Part shown: one piece after another, positions 1-11,973 of the stretch | How the letters are laid out: each line of letters starts with the position of its first letter | Position numbering within the stretch: the first letter of the stretch is position 1 | Origin: Cytidiella melzeri | Taxonomy: Eukaryota > Basidiomycota > Agaricomycetes > Polyporales > Irpicaceae | Assembly (NCBI GenBank): GCA_022592445.1 | Contig: JABYQR010000111.1 | Location: 54,870-118,869, forward strand | Reading direction: 5' to 3' | Length of the DNA: 64,000 nt | Program-made: the position numbers and the translations under genes | The notes under the pieces: model-generated | What the model was told of the DNA's origin: nothing | The model's input: only the letters and a program-made list of their open reading frames with translations | Databases searched by the model: none

Positions 1-2950
1 TGGATTGTAGCCGACGCGTCGAACTCGACCCAGCGATTCGTGTTCATCAGCGCAGGTACACCTTTTTAATCTATCCTCTATCTCGTACATGCCGACGCCT
101 TCACATGCAGACATTGCTATGGGTGACACCGGTATTCGTCGTTCGATCGTGTCCCAGCTGTCCGCCCTTTACCCCGAGTACTACAACAATGCCAACATCG
201 CCCTCTCGTCCACACATCAACACAGCGGTGTCGGCGGATATCTCGAGAACCTCCTCCCGCAGCTGACCGCCCTCGGATATGTGAAGGAAACCGCCGATGC
301 CATCGTCGCGGGTACTGTCCTCGCAGTCCAGCGTGCGCACGCATCTTTGAAGCCTGGGAGCCTGTCTATAGGAAACACGACTATTCTTGACGCAAACATC
401 AACAGGAGTCCCAGCGCGTATCTCGCTAACCCTGCGGCGGAAAGGGCATTGTACCAGTATGACCAGGACAAGGATATGAGTTTGCTCAGGTTCGATGACA
501 CGGACGGAAATGCAAGAGGTTTTATCAGTTTCTTCCCTGTTCACGGAACCAGTCTGTATGAGGTACGCCCAGAGTTAGCTACTAGTCTACGACTCCTGCT
601 CATAGTCTGTAGAACAACACCCTCGTTAGCAGTGACAACAAGGGCATGGCAGCGTACTTGTACGAATGTATGTCTTCTCTCAATCAATGACCTATCACAT
701 GCTGATGAAATCGCTATAGCTATGGTAGAGCCTTCAGCAATGCCAGGCAATCAGACCTTTGTCGCAGGCTTTGCTCAAGGTACGCTTTCTACCAGTTTCT
801 TGTACATGAGTCGATTGTACTGAACCGCATATAGCCAACGTGGGTGATACCAGTCCTAACACGTAAGTATATGCTATCTATTTCGGCTTGGTTCAGAATT
901 AACTCGCCCTTGCACAGGCTGGGCGCGTTCTGTGAAAGTCCAGGTCAGCCATGGGACGGCCTACCCTGCGAATTTGACCATTCGACGTGTGGCAACGCGA
1001 CAGAAGACTGCCATGGCCGGTAAGCTCGCCGTATATCGAAACCTTCGCGCTTTCGAGTTTGCTTACGCTGGTCTAATGCATGCCAGTGGGCCAGGTTTCC
1101 GGGTTTCCGATTTCGAGTCGAACAGCATTATTGGCCAAAAGCAGGCTGACGGCGCAAAGACTCTCATGAGCCAGAAGTTGCCTGCTGTGAGCGGGCCGGT
1201 TGCTTATGTGCACACGTATTTGAACATGTGAGCGTATTGTCCTCGATAAAAACGCGTAATTAGCTCAATTTTCAAACGTCCAGGTCCTTCCACCAGTTCA
1301 CGCTGCCAAATGGCACAGCTGTGCAGACATGTCCTGCTGGCCTTGGATATTCTTTCGCCGGCGGAACGACGTATGTTTCACCACCGCTTGTTTGTCTCTT
1401 TCGCTGACAGTTTTACAGTGACGGACCAGGAGCGTTCGATTTCATTCAAGGAGACAACTCATCCAACCCGCAGAACCCCTTCTGGGAGCTCGTCAAGGGT
1501 GCGATCACCCCGCTTCCTCCCCCGGAACAAGTCGCGTGTCAGTATCCTAAGCCGATCTTACTTGACACTGTAAGTGATGGATGATGTCTCCACGTATTGG
1601 TATATGAGAGAGACTGAAACTACGTGGACAGGGCTATGCGACTACGCCATACAACTGGTCTCCTCATACTGTCGATATCCAGATGTTACGCGTTGGAAAC
1701 GTCGTGATCCTTGTCATCCCTGGAGAATTGACGACTATGTCTGGCAGACGCATACGGTTAGTTGTCAATATATCTATCCTCCGCCTTGCTGTTTTGAATC
1801 TCTCATTTGAATTTAGGAACGCTATCCGCGCGAAGCTGATCTCTTCTGGTGTTGTCGGAGATGACGCATACGTCGTCCTCGCTGGTCCTGCGAACACCTA
1901 TGGACACTACATCGCTACACCCGAAGAGTATTCTGTGCAACGTTACGAAGGCGCGTCGACGATTTTCGGGCAGTGTACGTGGCTCAATGTTTCCAGCATA
2001 CCTAGTTGTGTCGGTCTTGTTCTGATTATAACACAATCTGATGCAGGGACTCTGGACTCGTATATCGACAAGTACAGCAGTCTCGTGCCTTACTTGAGCC
2101 CGAGCTCTACAGGAACACCGCCTTCGGACCCTGCGCCTGAAGATCAGACTTCGAAGGCCATCTCGTTGCGCGTGGGCTCCCTTTCATTCATCACGACATG
2201 CAATCACTCATTTTGGGTTGTTGGGTCAATTTGGTTTATAGACTGGCGTCATCGTAGATAACGCGCCCATTGGGAAGAAATTCGGTGATGTCTTGATAGA
2301 CGTCAACACTGCCTCAGCGTACCAAGCTGGAGAAACTGTCTTCGCACAGTTCGTAGGGTACGTCTGATACTTGCGCGGTATCTTACATGTTACTCCGAAA
2401 GCTGACCAACGTATGTGAATAGTGCTAACCCCAGAGTGAGTGCTGTGTCAGTTGAAGGCTGAACGATTATTGGTGCTGACATGCATCCAAAATCGTAGAA
2501 CAACTTCAGGCTTGAGGGAACGTTCCTCACTGTCGATCAATCCGTGAACGGCCAGTGGACTCCCGTCAGATCGGATTCGCATCCTTCGACGGTGTATCAG
2601 TGGCTCCGGACCAACGAGGTAACCCACACATGTCCCTCCTCGTCGTGCGATTGATGCACTGTCACTGACCGCACGCACACGAACTCTGTAGATCTTGGGA
2701 TACAGCACAGTGAACATCTCTTGGACAGTCGAGAGCGGCACACCGGGTGAGTTTTGTTTTTTCTCTCCTTCCCCATCCCCCTTTATCTCCGTATGGACGG
2801 CTCAAATACTAATAATGTTATCATTTCTTGGATGTGTGTGATCGTCCAGCCGGGACGTACCGCCTCACGTACTTTGGCGACTCGAAGCCTCTGATCGGCC
2901 AGATCAGCGCGTTCACGGGGCATTCGTCGAGTTTTACGGTTTCGGATTGA
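1..2950 (+). CDS. Neutral/alkaline ceramidase, 5' end cut off by window
   Basis: Hydrolyses the N-acyl bond of ceramide to sphingoid base and fatty acid; family members are secreted or membrane-facing. The first base already lies in an exon reading WIVADASNSTQ. I place 17 exons: 1-55, 111-562, 613-667, 720-779, 835-862, 918-1019, 1087-1227, 1284-1370, 1419-1569, 1632-1756, 1817-1974, 2047-2171, 2242-2357, 2423-2435, 2499-2618, 2692-2746, 2850-2950. All junctions are GT-AG and keep frame; one exon is only 13 bp. Family hallmarks seen: STHQHSG (zinc-ligand region, with His residues), SLLRF, HGTSLYENN, SSDNKGMAAYL, AFCESPGQPWDG, GYATTPYNWSPHTV, PGELTTMSGRR and the C-terminal beta-rich domain ending in TVSD. 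No frame breaks were found in the visible part. The N-terminal region, including any signal peptide, lies outside the window. Confidence 0.93.
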
Positions 2951-4214
2951 AGACGACTTTGACGACGTTGCAGCGGACTTTTTTACTGTCTCTCTTTCTT
3001 TGTCTCTGTCTCCGCGATGCCACTTGTTACGAACGTGTTTTCTACATCGGCTCTTTGCGTTTCTTTTGACAATGACATGCGTCTGGACTTGGACGTGTCT
3101 GTGTCATGTACAAGCATTGTTTTTTCGGATTGTATGATTTTTTGGACCAAGTCTGTGCAGGGTGCTTATACCTTCATGTCTATTTGTGCCACAAGCGGTT
3201 TGTTCACATTGAATGGTGTGGCGGGATTCTTCACATTACAACCAGCCAGTCAGGGCAGTAGGATTCTGAGTAAGTGAGCGACTTTCTGCGATGCGCCTTC
3301 TCTGTATTGACACGAATTTGTTAGGTGCGCAGTATGATCTTCACTCAACGGAGCGCAGCAATTGATAAGCATTTGACAATGGGTTTTAACAAGCTCCATA
3401 AGACAGGAGTTGTCCAGCTGCTTTAATAATTACCTGGTGTGTTCACAGCCGAGTGTAAAGGTGCGAGTCAATTGAGCTGCCTTGATTGTACAGGATGCTG
3501 ATCCAATCGCCTCGCTGTACGTGTACGCTGAACAACAGACTGTAGTAACTCGAGCTCTGCAACGTACAGCGTATCTACGGTATCAAACCTGCGCCTAATG
3601 AACCATTGTGGTGTTGGGCATCACCCCATCTTATCTCTGCACACGGAAAGGTGTATTTCTTAGATCACCATTGTCGTCCCTCAGCTAACTCATTTTGGCC
3701 AGGATTTTCAACACGTTGCATTACGAAGCATTTGCACACACTGAGGATCCCCCGAGCGCCGTGGCTTGTTACTACGAGGTCGCGAAGAGAAAGTCCAGAA
3801 GAATGAGTAGCAGTGAGCTATCTTCATCATCCGCAGCTCAGGCCGCAGCAGCGAGTTGTGGTTTCTATGCAGGATTCGCAACAATGAACAACGCTGTCCC
3901 ATTGTTCTCTCGCTGCGCACACGCAAATCAAGTATGTGTTGCACTTGAAGACGCAAATTGACCGCCTCGATCACCACAAGAAAGCAGAACTCGCAGTGAG
4001 GGAAGCGCGTGTGCGCCTTAAAGAACCTCTCGAAGACACATCAAGAAATCCAGAAACCCGTTGCTTCAAATCTCATTTGCCTCGTGGTCCTCGAAGTTGC
4101 GAATCTCTGTCTGCGCAGTCATCCATGCACGGAGCCCGACATAAATACGAGCACCCGCGCGACTCGACTATCTGTGTCCCGCCCCTCCCCTTAGCGTAAA
4201 TTTGAAGAACAAAC
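2951..4214. other. Intergenic region, no gene supported
   Basis: Between the ceramidase stop and the dynamin start. Short ORFs (for example 3695-3961 +) show no recognisable domain and no splice-linked continuation. The last few hundred bases should hold the dynamin promoter; I see no clear TATA box. Confidence 0.5.
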
Positions 4215-7015
4215 ATGTCTTTCGAAACTTCTCACTCCGCAACGTCGGATGAGTTCGAGGCTCTCCCTGACAACGGGAGTGTCGGACTCTCTGATCCCCA
4301 GTTTTCGTCGTCGCGTCGTCAGATGCTTGACCTCATCAACAGACTGCAAAGTACAGGGTAAGCGTGTCCTATAGCTATACGCCAAACTCCTTTAGCAGAC
4401 TGAACATGTTTGCCAGCGTTCAAGCAGACATGGATTTGCCGACCATCGCCGTTATCGGGTCGCAAAGCGCGGGAAAATCGTCTCTTATAGAGTCAATCTC
4501 CGGAATCACACTCCCCAGAGCTAGTGGCACATGTACCCGGTACGTTAATTGTCATTGCACATATGGAGACTCTAAGGGTAGCTATAGGTGTCCTACCGAA
4601 TGTCGGCTCTCCTCGTCCGACGAAGAGTGGAGGTGTCTTGTCTCATTACGCTTTACCACGGATAGCCAGGGGAAACCGTTGGGTCAAGCCCGTAATGAGT
4701 CGTTTGGTGAAGTTATCTTCGACAAGAGTCAAGTAGAGGACAGGATTCGCAGGGCGCAGCGTGCCATTCTTAACCCCAATACTGACTCTGTCAAGTTCTT
4801 GGAGTACGATCGTTCTGACAGCAGCGCGGCTGAAGTGGCGTTCTCCATGAATTGCATTTGCTTGCACATTAGTGGGAAGAACGTCGCGGACCTCTCTTTC
4901 GTCGATCTCCCTGGTAAGTAGATAGGTGGCCCAGCAGATGCAACTTGAAGTGCTAATGCACGATATCAGGGATGATTGCCTCAGGCTCAGACAAGGATAT
5001 CATTGAAACCCTGGTTACCACCTACATAAAGAAACCGAGTTGCATTATCTTGCTCACAGTGGCCTGCGAAAGTATGTATTCACAGCCAATCTCTAAAATC
5101 TTCGCTCTGAAGCGTAGTACTCTATAGCGGATTGGGAGAACCAAAGAGGCTTTGACCTTGCCCAGAAATATGACAGAGACGGCAAGCGTACTGTCGGTCA
5201 GTATTTCGAATCATTCCTGAAACGCGACTGGCTAAGGCTTTGATGGCAGGGGTATTGACGAAACCGGATCGCATTGATCGTGGGGACCACGAACGTTGGA
5301 TTCGTTTCGTGAAGAATGAGATGCAACCGCTCGAGAACGGATGGTTTAGCGTCAAGCAGCCCGACACGCAGGCGGTTCAGGAGGGAATTACCTGGGAGGA
5401 GGCTCGCGTGCAGGAGGAGACTTTTTTTGCGCAAGTGGCCCCTTGGGCTGGTTTGGACGCGGGCATCCGACATCAACTCGGTACATCGAACTTGACCGAG
5501 AGGCTGAGTTTCATCTTGTCGGCCCTCATTGCGAAGAGGTTTGTGCTTCTTGATGCAGTGGATGATCGATGCAGCTTGCTAACATTCACCATGTACGTGA
5601 AGGCTGCCCGAGTTACGAGACGAACTGCAGAAGCTCATACAACAAACTGAGGAAGCTTTACGACAGCTGCCCAAGCCACCGTCGTCGGACCCTCAGAGAG
5701 AGATATTGCATCTTGTCTCCGACTTCATGCAGGATCTATCGCGGCATCTCGAAGGCACGCCAGGGGAGTCTGGCCTTCTGCAAGAGATTCGTCCGGTGCA
5801 AGTGGCGTTCAAGAAGGCCATTCGGGCTACCGCACCGAACTTTAGAGCGAGCAATTACGACGAGGACGACTCTGACGACGAATCAGAGAACCGTAAGGCT
5901 TCTCGTGACTTTCTCGCTAATGAAGAGGATGCAAAGTCCGTGGTGCATGGCTCGAGGGAGGCAATAAATATCTCAGACGTCATGGAACGTGCATCGCAGT
6001 GAGTGAGATGATGGATTATCGTATTGCGTTAATGCTCATGCGCTGTTGTTTACAGAGCAATCACACGAGAGCTTCCTGACCACTACCCTTTCGTAGTGTC
6101 GAAGGAATATATTGCTTTGATCATCGCCAAGTGGGAGAGCCCTTGTCGTACACTTTTCGACACTACCATGCATATTCTGCTTGCGCATGTGAAGAAAGTG
6201 GTTGCTCGCCATTTCGGCACGTTCACCCATGGTAACTTGCAGCATCAAGTCATGTACGTTTACATCTATCACTCAAACCCCGCTGAAATTAACTGCTTTG
6301 TCCTTGTGCAGGGCCATCCTATCCGAACATCTTGCACAGTGCGGCACCACGACCATGAAGCAGCTAGAATGGCTTTTGGAACTCGAGAAGCAACCGCGAA
6401 CTCTCAACGATCATTACTACTCGGACTACAAGGACAAATTTCTGGCGTTGTATCGCGGCAGCCGTCAATCTGTTATTTCTGCCCCCTTGGTCGATAAGCT
6501 AGGCAGATACTCTGCAAGCGTGTCGAGCACATTGTACAGATCCACCAGCGACGTAGCCATTCTCAATGGGACCAACAAGGCTCTAGCCGGACTAAGCGAG
6601 ATTGGACTGACCGTGAAGGCCCCCGAACTCATGAAGCTCCTACCTCCGGACCCCCTCGAGCCTGCGCTGCAGATCATGGCTACCGTTCGTGCCTACTTTC
6701 AGGGTACGTACTCACCTTTCTTTTTTCTCAATCCTCTCGCTTACATGTAGACAAATCTGGACAGTCGCTTACAAACGGTTCGTCGACAATGTTCCCAACG
6801 CTATCGATTACGACATCATCCTTGGTATCAACCGTGACCGTCGGCTTGAAGACGCTCTGTACAAGGGACTTGGTATCACTGGGGCGGACGCTGGCAAGCG
6901 CTGCAGTGACTACTTGGCCGAGCCTCCCCAGATTGTCACCCGGCGCAGAGATTTGCAGAAGAGAAGGGAGCGGCTTGAGTCTGCAAAGAAAGAGTTGATG
7001 GACCTGTGGCTGTGA
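4215..7015 (+). CDS. Dynamin-family large GTPase (762 aa)
   Basis: GTP-driven membrane-remodelling or Mx-like GTPase of the dynamin superfamily. Ten exons with frame maintained: 4215-4357, 4417-4539, 4588-4913, 4970-5071, 5128-5196, 5250-5538, 5603-5998, 6056-6253, 6312-6703, 6765-7015. The sum is 2,289 nt, 762 residues plus stop. GTPase motifs are intact: P-loop GSQSAGKSS (residues 62-70), switch-I region GTCTRCPTEC (about 85-94), DLPG (195-198) and TKPD (258-261). A middle domain and a C-terminal GTPase-effector-like helical region (RRRDLQKRRERL) follow. There is no PH domain and no proline-rich tail. The length and the missing B-insert signature fit the fungal Mx/dynamin-like group rather than classical Vps1 or Dnm1, but I cannot assign an orthologue. 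The start is the first ATG in frame, shortly after an AAC context at 4215. Confidence 0.93.
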
Positions 7016-7871
7016 TGAAGTATTGTGAATTGCTTGTGATTTTTGTAAATGACTGCCCTGGATCTCAACTTGTATGTGCGCCATTGGCTTGGTAGTTATT
7101 GACAATTCTAAACACCCCTGTGCAGACTTGAGACCGCCAGCTTGGTGGAAAACTAGTCGTTGCATCAGCGCCAATATAGTATCGGCATACTTTGTGGCGT
7201 CGCACCTCCACCCCGCGTCTATGCCTTCTTTTCTTTTTTTTTTTTTTTTTCTTTTTTAATCAGTAATATAACGCGTCTATGCCTTCACGATCACATTTCA
7301 CAGTAAAGTAAAGTATTCACAAAGCAACCAGCAGATATACCTGTGATGATATGCGAGTAGTGATACAATTGAATGTCACAAAAATAAAAGGTACACGCAT
7401 ACACTAAACAGCAGAAATACACAAATGTAGAAGCGGAAACCGCTTCAGGAGAGACGCTGTCAACCAGGAGTACACAATCGAAATGTAATGTCGTAGGTGA
7501 AAATGATGGGATTTGTGTGTGTAAGAATTGAGATCCACCGGGTCGCATGGAGTCTGAACCAATAATGTAAGAGATGAAGAATTCCAAGACTCAGGAGTAG
7601 GTGACTGAGCAACAATGGCTGCGCGGATGATGTGATAGACAAGGGGAATGGAACGGAAAGGTGCTGGGGATCACGTCCGCTCTGTGCTTTTTGCTGCGCA
7701 TGAGATTGCATGCGTGGAGCAGCGAAGGGGAGATCCCGCCGAGTGCGACATGTGCCAGAGGTCGGGCGAGACCCCACGAGGGTCATTAGATCTCAAGTTG
7801 GCCGGCGTGCAAAGCGTACTGCAAATGGGCATCCTTCCTACCCGTACCGCTCACCTTGCCTCAATTGGCAA
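7016..7871. other. Convergent intergenic region (dynamin 3' / F-box-like 3')
   Basis: Lies between two converging genes. It holds a poly-T tract flanked by a 15 bp direct repeat (listed separately). ORFs at 7291-7786 (-) and 7648-7953 (+) have no recognisable similarity and overlap each other. Confidence 0.5.
7214..7286. repeat. 15 bp direct repeat flanking a poly-T tract
   Basis: CGCGTCTATGCCTTC occurs perfectly at 7214-7228 and 7272-7286. The 43 bp between them is almost only T, plus AATCAGTAATATAA. A poly-T (poly-A on the other strand) bounded by a target-site-size duplication is what a severely 5'-truncated insertion made by target-primed reverse transcription would leave. Confidence 0.6.
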
Positions 7872-10594
7872 CTACGCCTTCACTCGCTTAGGGCTTTGCA
7901 GCCCAGCTTTTTGTATGTCGTCTTCGACCTCTTCAGATGACCGCTTGCGTTGACAAAGTGGCGGAGCATCGAGAATAGAGGCTGTAGCTTTATCTCCTCG
8001 AGCTTCACCCAGCCGAGCTCGTTTTGGCGGTGTACCCTCACGCAACAGAGGAGTTACTGGGTCGATCTCAGGCTCCTCTGACGCCTCATCATGAGATCGC
8101 TTGCGATAGGTGGGAAGCTCAGGTGTTTCAGAGCGGTACCGGAGGACGTCGTTCGACCCCTTGCGATCGGAAGCCACGTAGCCTTGCGCCTCAAAGTCAA
8201 CCACATCCTCAAACTCTGACTCTATTTCGTCGTCGAATTCGGCGTCGGCATCTGTCTCTCCTTCCTCTTCCTCTTCGCGGCGTGCTACAGGCTTCTCCTC
8301 GAGGGTAATCTCGACCACCTTCTCGGGTTTCGCAGACGGTGGCGCTTGGTTCTGTCCAACGGAGGCGTCACCTGCAGACTGCTTTCCAGCTTCAACGTTG
8401 GCGGCCATCATAGCTCTGTCGCAAATTGAACATCGACATGCATACAGAGGCCCGCAAGCCTCCCGCCACACCTATCCCGACTGATTAGATTTCAATACGT
8501 AAAGATGAGTGGTCACAGTACGTACCAATCGGATACTGTCTATACTGAAATGCGGTAGATGCGCAATCGTTACCGGGATGTAGGGGATCGGCCGTAACAG
8601 CGAGCTCGCCTGGATTGATGGAGACTCAGGGACAGGTATCGTTGGTGATGAAATGGCAATCGGCGGCGACTCAGTCTCATCTTCCTTGCCACCAATCGGA
8701 GGCGGCGAAGGCGTCGTTTGCAACGTGGTCGTTGATAAAACAGGGCTCGTAGTGTGTGAGCCTCCGGACCGGGAGGAAGAGGAATCATCATCATCACTCC
8801 GGGGTCGTCGCCGCTGCTCCTGCTTTTGGCGGATTCGCTTCCGTTGTATCCAGTCCACACCTTTTGACCAAGTATCCGGATCCCTCAACTGATCCACTAC
8901 ATCCTCCAAGCTCATCTTCAAAGCCTTCATTCCTGGGTCCGTGCCATCCACTTGACTCTCCATTACGAGCCGTCGAACGATGTTACACATCGCGGGATAT
9001 AGGATCTCACGCATCACGCGCTGATACACCCTGAAAACGAGCTCGCATAGGTGATACGAGGGAGGAGAGGGAGCGTCGTAGGTGCGTGGTCTTGGATGAA
9101 CGAGTTCTTCACCGTCGCCTGTGCTCTCTCCATCTTCCACTGCACCAGTATACGTTGCTCCAAGCCATGGACAAGGGTGTTTTGCAGGAATGAAAGGCTT
9201 GTGAGGGATGAAAGACCCATAGAACTGATCCGCCGGGCTGATCCAATGGCCGTCCAATATCCTGTTCCTAACCCAGTCCCCAATCGCCAAGTCCCGAACA
9301 CCGCATGCGTCTTCCGTCAAGCTCATCAACTCCGGGTCGTCTTCGTCCGCACTCAGGTCATCGTCGCTCGCGTCACCCTCGTAAACGGCCTCGGCACGGT
9401 CCACATACTTTGTAGCAGCCACGGCCTGACTGAGCATGTCTGGAAGCTTCGTGAACTTCCGTAGCCAGTGCTTATCCCTAGCGAGCTTCAGCACCTCTGA
9501 AATGCAGCCCTCGCCCATGTCAACAAACGTTTCAATGGCCTGCCGGATCTCCCAGTCTGGTGCATGTTTACCCCATCTGCAAGGGAAACCTCCAATCGCT
9601 TCGCGGTCCATCGGAGAATACCCTGATACCTTCCACAGCCATTCCAGGCGGCATGATCGACACGTAGCCTCCACACCGGGCCATGTTTCGTTGTCTTCGT
9701 TTTCTGCCACGCAGACCATCGTGTTTGTGTCATCGTGAGGTGCAGCGCGCAGGCATACAGCGCAGAATGTCCCTTTTCGATGGTCGCGACACACAGGTAC
9801 GGTTCGCAAGTGAGGGCTGACAGCCAACCGTTTCGCAGTACCAAGGCCATGATTTGAGTAGGGGAAGTTGAGTCTGCAAACATAACAGCTGTATGTCGAG
9901 ATGTTCTGGAAGTGTCGGTAGGGAGATAAGCGAGGTGCAAGCGCTTTGGCAGAGCCCGCGGAGGAGGCGGGTACGTGAACGAAGCCCATGTGAGCCAAGT
10001 GATCGTGAGGGTCGAGCACTGAGCAGCCATGCTGCCAAAAGGGGTGATACTCGACTGGTGGGAAAGGGACAGCAAGTCAGTAATGAAGAAGTGATGGGCG
10101 TATTCAATCACAGGCACGGGAAGCATAGGCGCAGAGATTGGATGCTCGATGGACGCGAACTGTAAGGCTCGTACCCTGACGCGCAGCCCCCTCGCAGTAC
10201 CCAGGACGCGTCTGTTGACGAAGAGATCTCAAACAAGACTCACGGGCAATGTGCCATGGCGCGCATATCGACATCAACTTTTCCATTTCAATCGTGTTTC
10301 GCAAGGCGGTGTATATCAGCCGCGACGCCCACAGCTCCTTGACGTCCCATTGCGAGGGATATGTTGTTTTTGGCGAGACGAGTGCGAGGTAGTGCGACGA
10401 GATTAATCTGCATATTCCAGTTGGGATCGCGGTGAGTGGCGTAGGAACTGCGCGACATACCTAACCAAACTATCTGGTAGTTGCGCCCATGAACGCTTAA
10501 CTTTGCCTTTGTATACTGTGGATGATGAGGGGTCTATCTTGGACGACGTGTCGCTGCTCGTTGCCGCTGTCTGCGTCGGCGCCGTCGATGACAT
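7872..10594 (-). CDS. F-box-like, cysteine-rich protein of a fungal family (808 aa)
   Basis: Four exons read on the minus strand: 10594-10461, 10407-10244, 10054-8526, 8471-7872 (2,427 nt, 808 residues). The 53 bp and 54 bp introns are certain from frame; the 189 bp intron (10,243-10,055) joins WHIA to LEYHPFWQHGC. Near residues 36-50 there is an F-box-like start, SWAQLPDSLVRLISSHYL. Paired cysteines follow: CYVC (156/159), C188, CAVC (197/200), CRSC (231/234) and a C-terminal group C615, C621, C623, C626. They suggest structural zinc sites. The middle is acidic, and residues 430-600 are Ser/Pro/Thr-rich. The tail ends in a basic SPKRVKA, a possible nuclear signal. I recognise it as one of the uncharacterised F-box-like proteins common in agaricomycetes; a role as ubiquitin-ligase adaptor is inference only. 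An upstream in-frame ATG at 10,705 would add 37 residues. Confidence 0.8.
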
Positions 10595-11973
10595 TGAATC
10601 GTCGGGTGTCACAAAGAGGGTGGTGACAGAGATCGGTGTCACGTCCAGCTCCCCTAAACAAACATCACGTGGCTGCTGACAAATCATGTCTCGCGCACAG
10701 ACCATGAGGTCACCTTCCTATTTGAGCGTTTTGATTGTTCGTCTCGCCGCCACCGTTAAGCACAGTGCCCGACGCCCAGGCGTACGATCCGCTCGCTGCC
10801 TAGAATAGAAGTAGGTGCAACGAGTATACGTCCTCTGGCCTACATTCACTTGCCCTTCAGGATTCCAGTGCGGTTTGCGGTGCTCCAGATAGTTCTGAGA
10901 TTGCCTTTGCAGCAGTAATGAGTTCATGCCGGTCATTACGGTCGCTTTCGTTATCTAATGTTCTCCTCGAGCAAAGAATCTACTGATGAAATGAAAGACT
11001 AGACCCAGTTATTGGAGTATGTCAACCAGGTAGATTGCCAGTGCATGCACGAGTCGTGTTGATAGTATGCACGTCTGCTTCACAGCGGCGCAGTTCGACA
11101 AAGGGTGGCTGCCCGCGAGCTGAACGATGTCCAACATGCGTACGCGGCGAGGGCTAGTTCACGATGCTTTTACACAAGCGGGAGCATATGTGCACACTCG
11201 GAGTCTCCTTGAGTGGGCATATATTTCCCCGTTGCATAATCTTCGTACGTCAAGCCTCTTGGCCAGCCTCACAAGACAGTTGTCCTAGTGTGTTCACAAC
11301 ATCTTTGTCAAATGCTCTCTGCCTCGGTGAAAATGCCGTGAACCTTTGCCTGCATGCCGCGTATTTGCGCCACAAAGCGCGTCGATACCGTACTGGGCCA
11401 AAGCTTCGAGCTTAATGGAAGTTGCCGTCGCTTAGCGCATACATTCATGGTGCTGAGATGACAGGGAACCAATAAGGTTTGAAAGGGGTGTAGAGATCGA
11501 AGTCCGTGTTCCTAGCAACCACTCTGCAAAGATGTCCTGGTAGACTCACTGGATGAACATGCTGAGAATGATCTTCCCAGCAAATGGCTCCGGGAGGGGC
11601 AAAATCACCGCGCTTAGTATCATTATTGCGAAGGACACTAACCTAGGAGAATTTCTAGGTGGCGCAAGACAACGAAACAGGTGTACGCGTGCTAAATTTA
11701 TATCATCCAAGAGATGTTGACTGTATTCCAGAACCCGCGGCTGCAGATACGTCCAGGAAGCAGGAGCAAAGTTATTCAGAGTCACACATATTCCTGCATC
11801 GCAGGAATCGAGACATCGGAGCTGACCGTATCCAAAAATGTTCACAATTAAATACGTATGCGTTGCTCAAAGCCCATTTCATGACGGATCTTGATATACA
11901 TCTAAGGACATCTATGCTAGAAACCCGCGTAAACAAGAAAAATCCAATCCAGAGGAGGCAGCGTCATGGTATG
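10595..11973. other. Intergenic region, no gene supported
   Basis: Only short ORFs without recognisable domains (10718-10936 -, 11164-11415 +, 11659-12222 +). The last one is largely antisense to the terpene-cyclase relic. It includes the presumed promoter of the F-box-like gene. Confidence 0.5.

Noticed and set aside
101..544. 147-residue minus-strand ORF
   Set aside because: Antisense of ceramidase exon 2, which has family motifs and correct splicing.
3017..3277. 86-residue ORF after ceramidase
   Set aside because: Lies in the expected 3' UTR; no domain.
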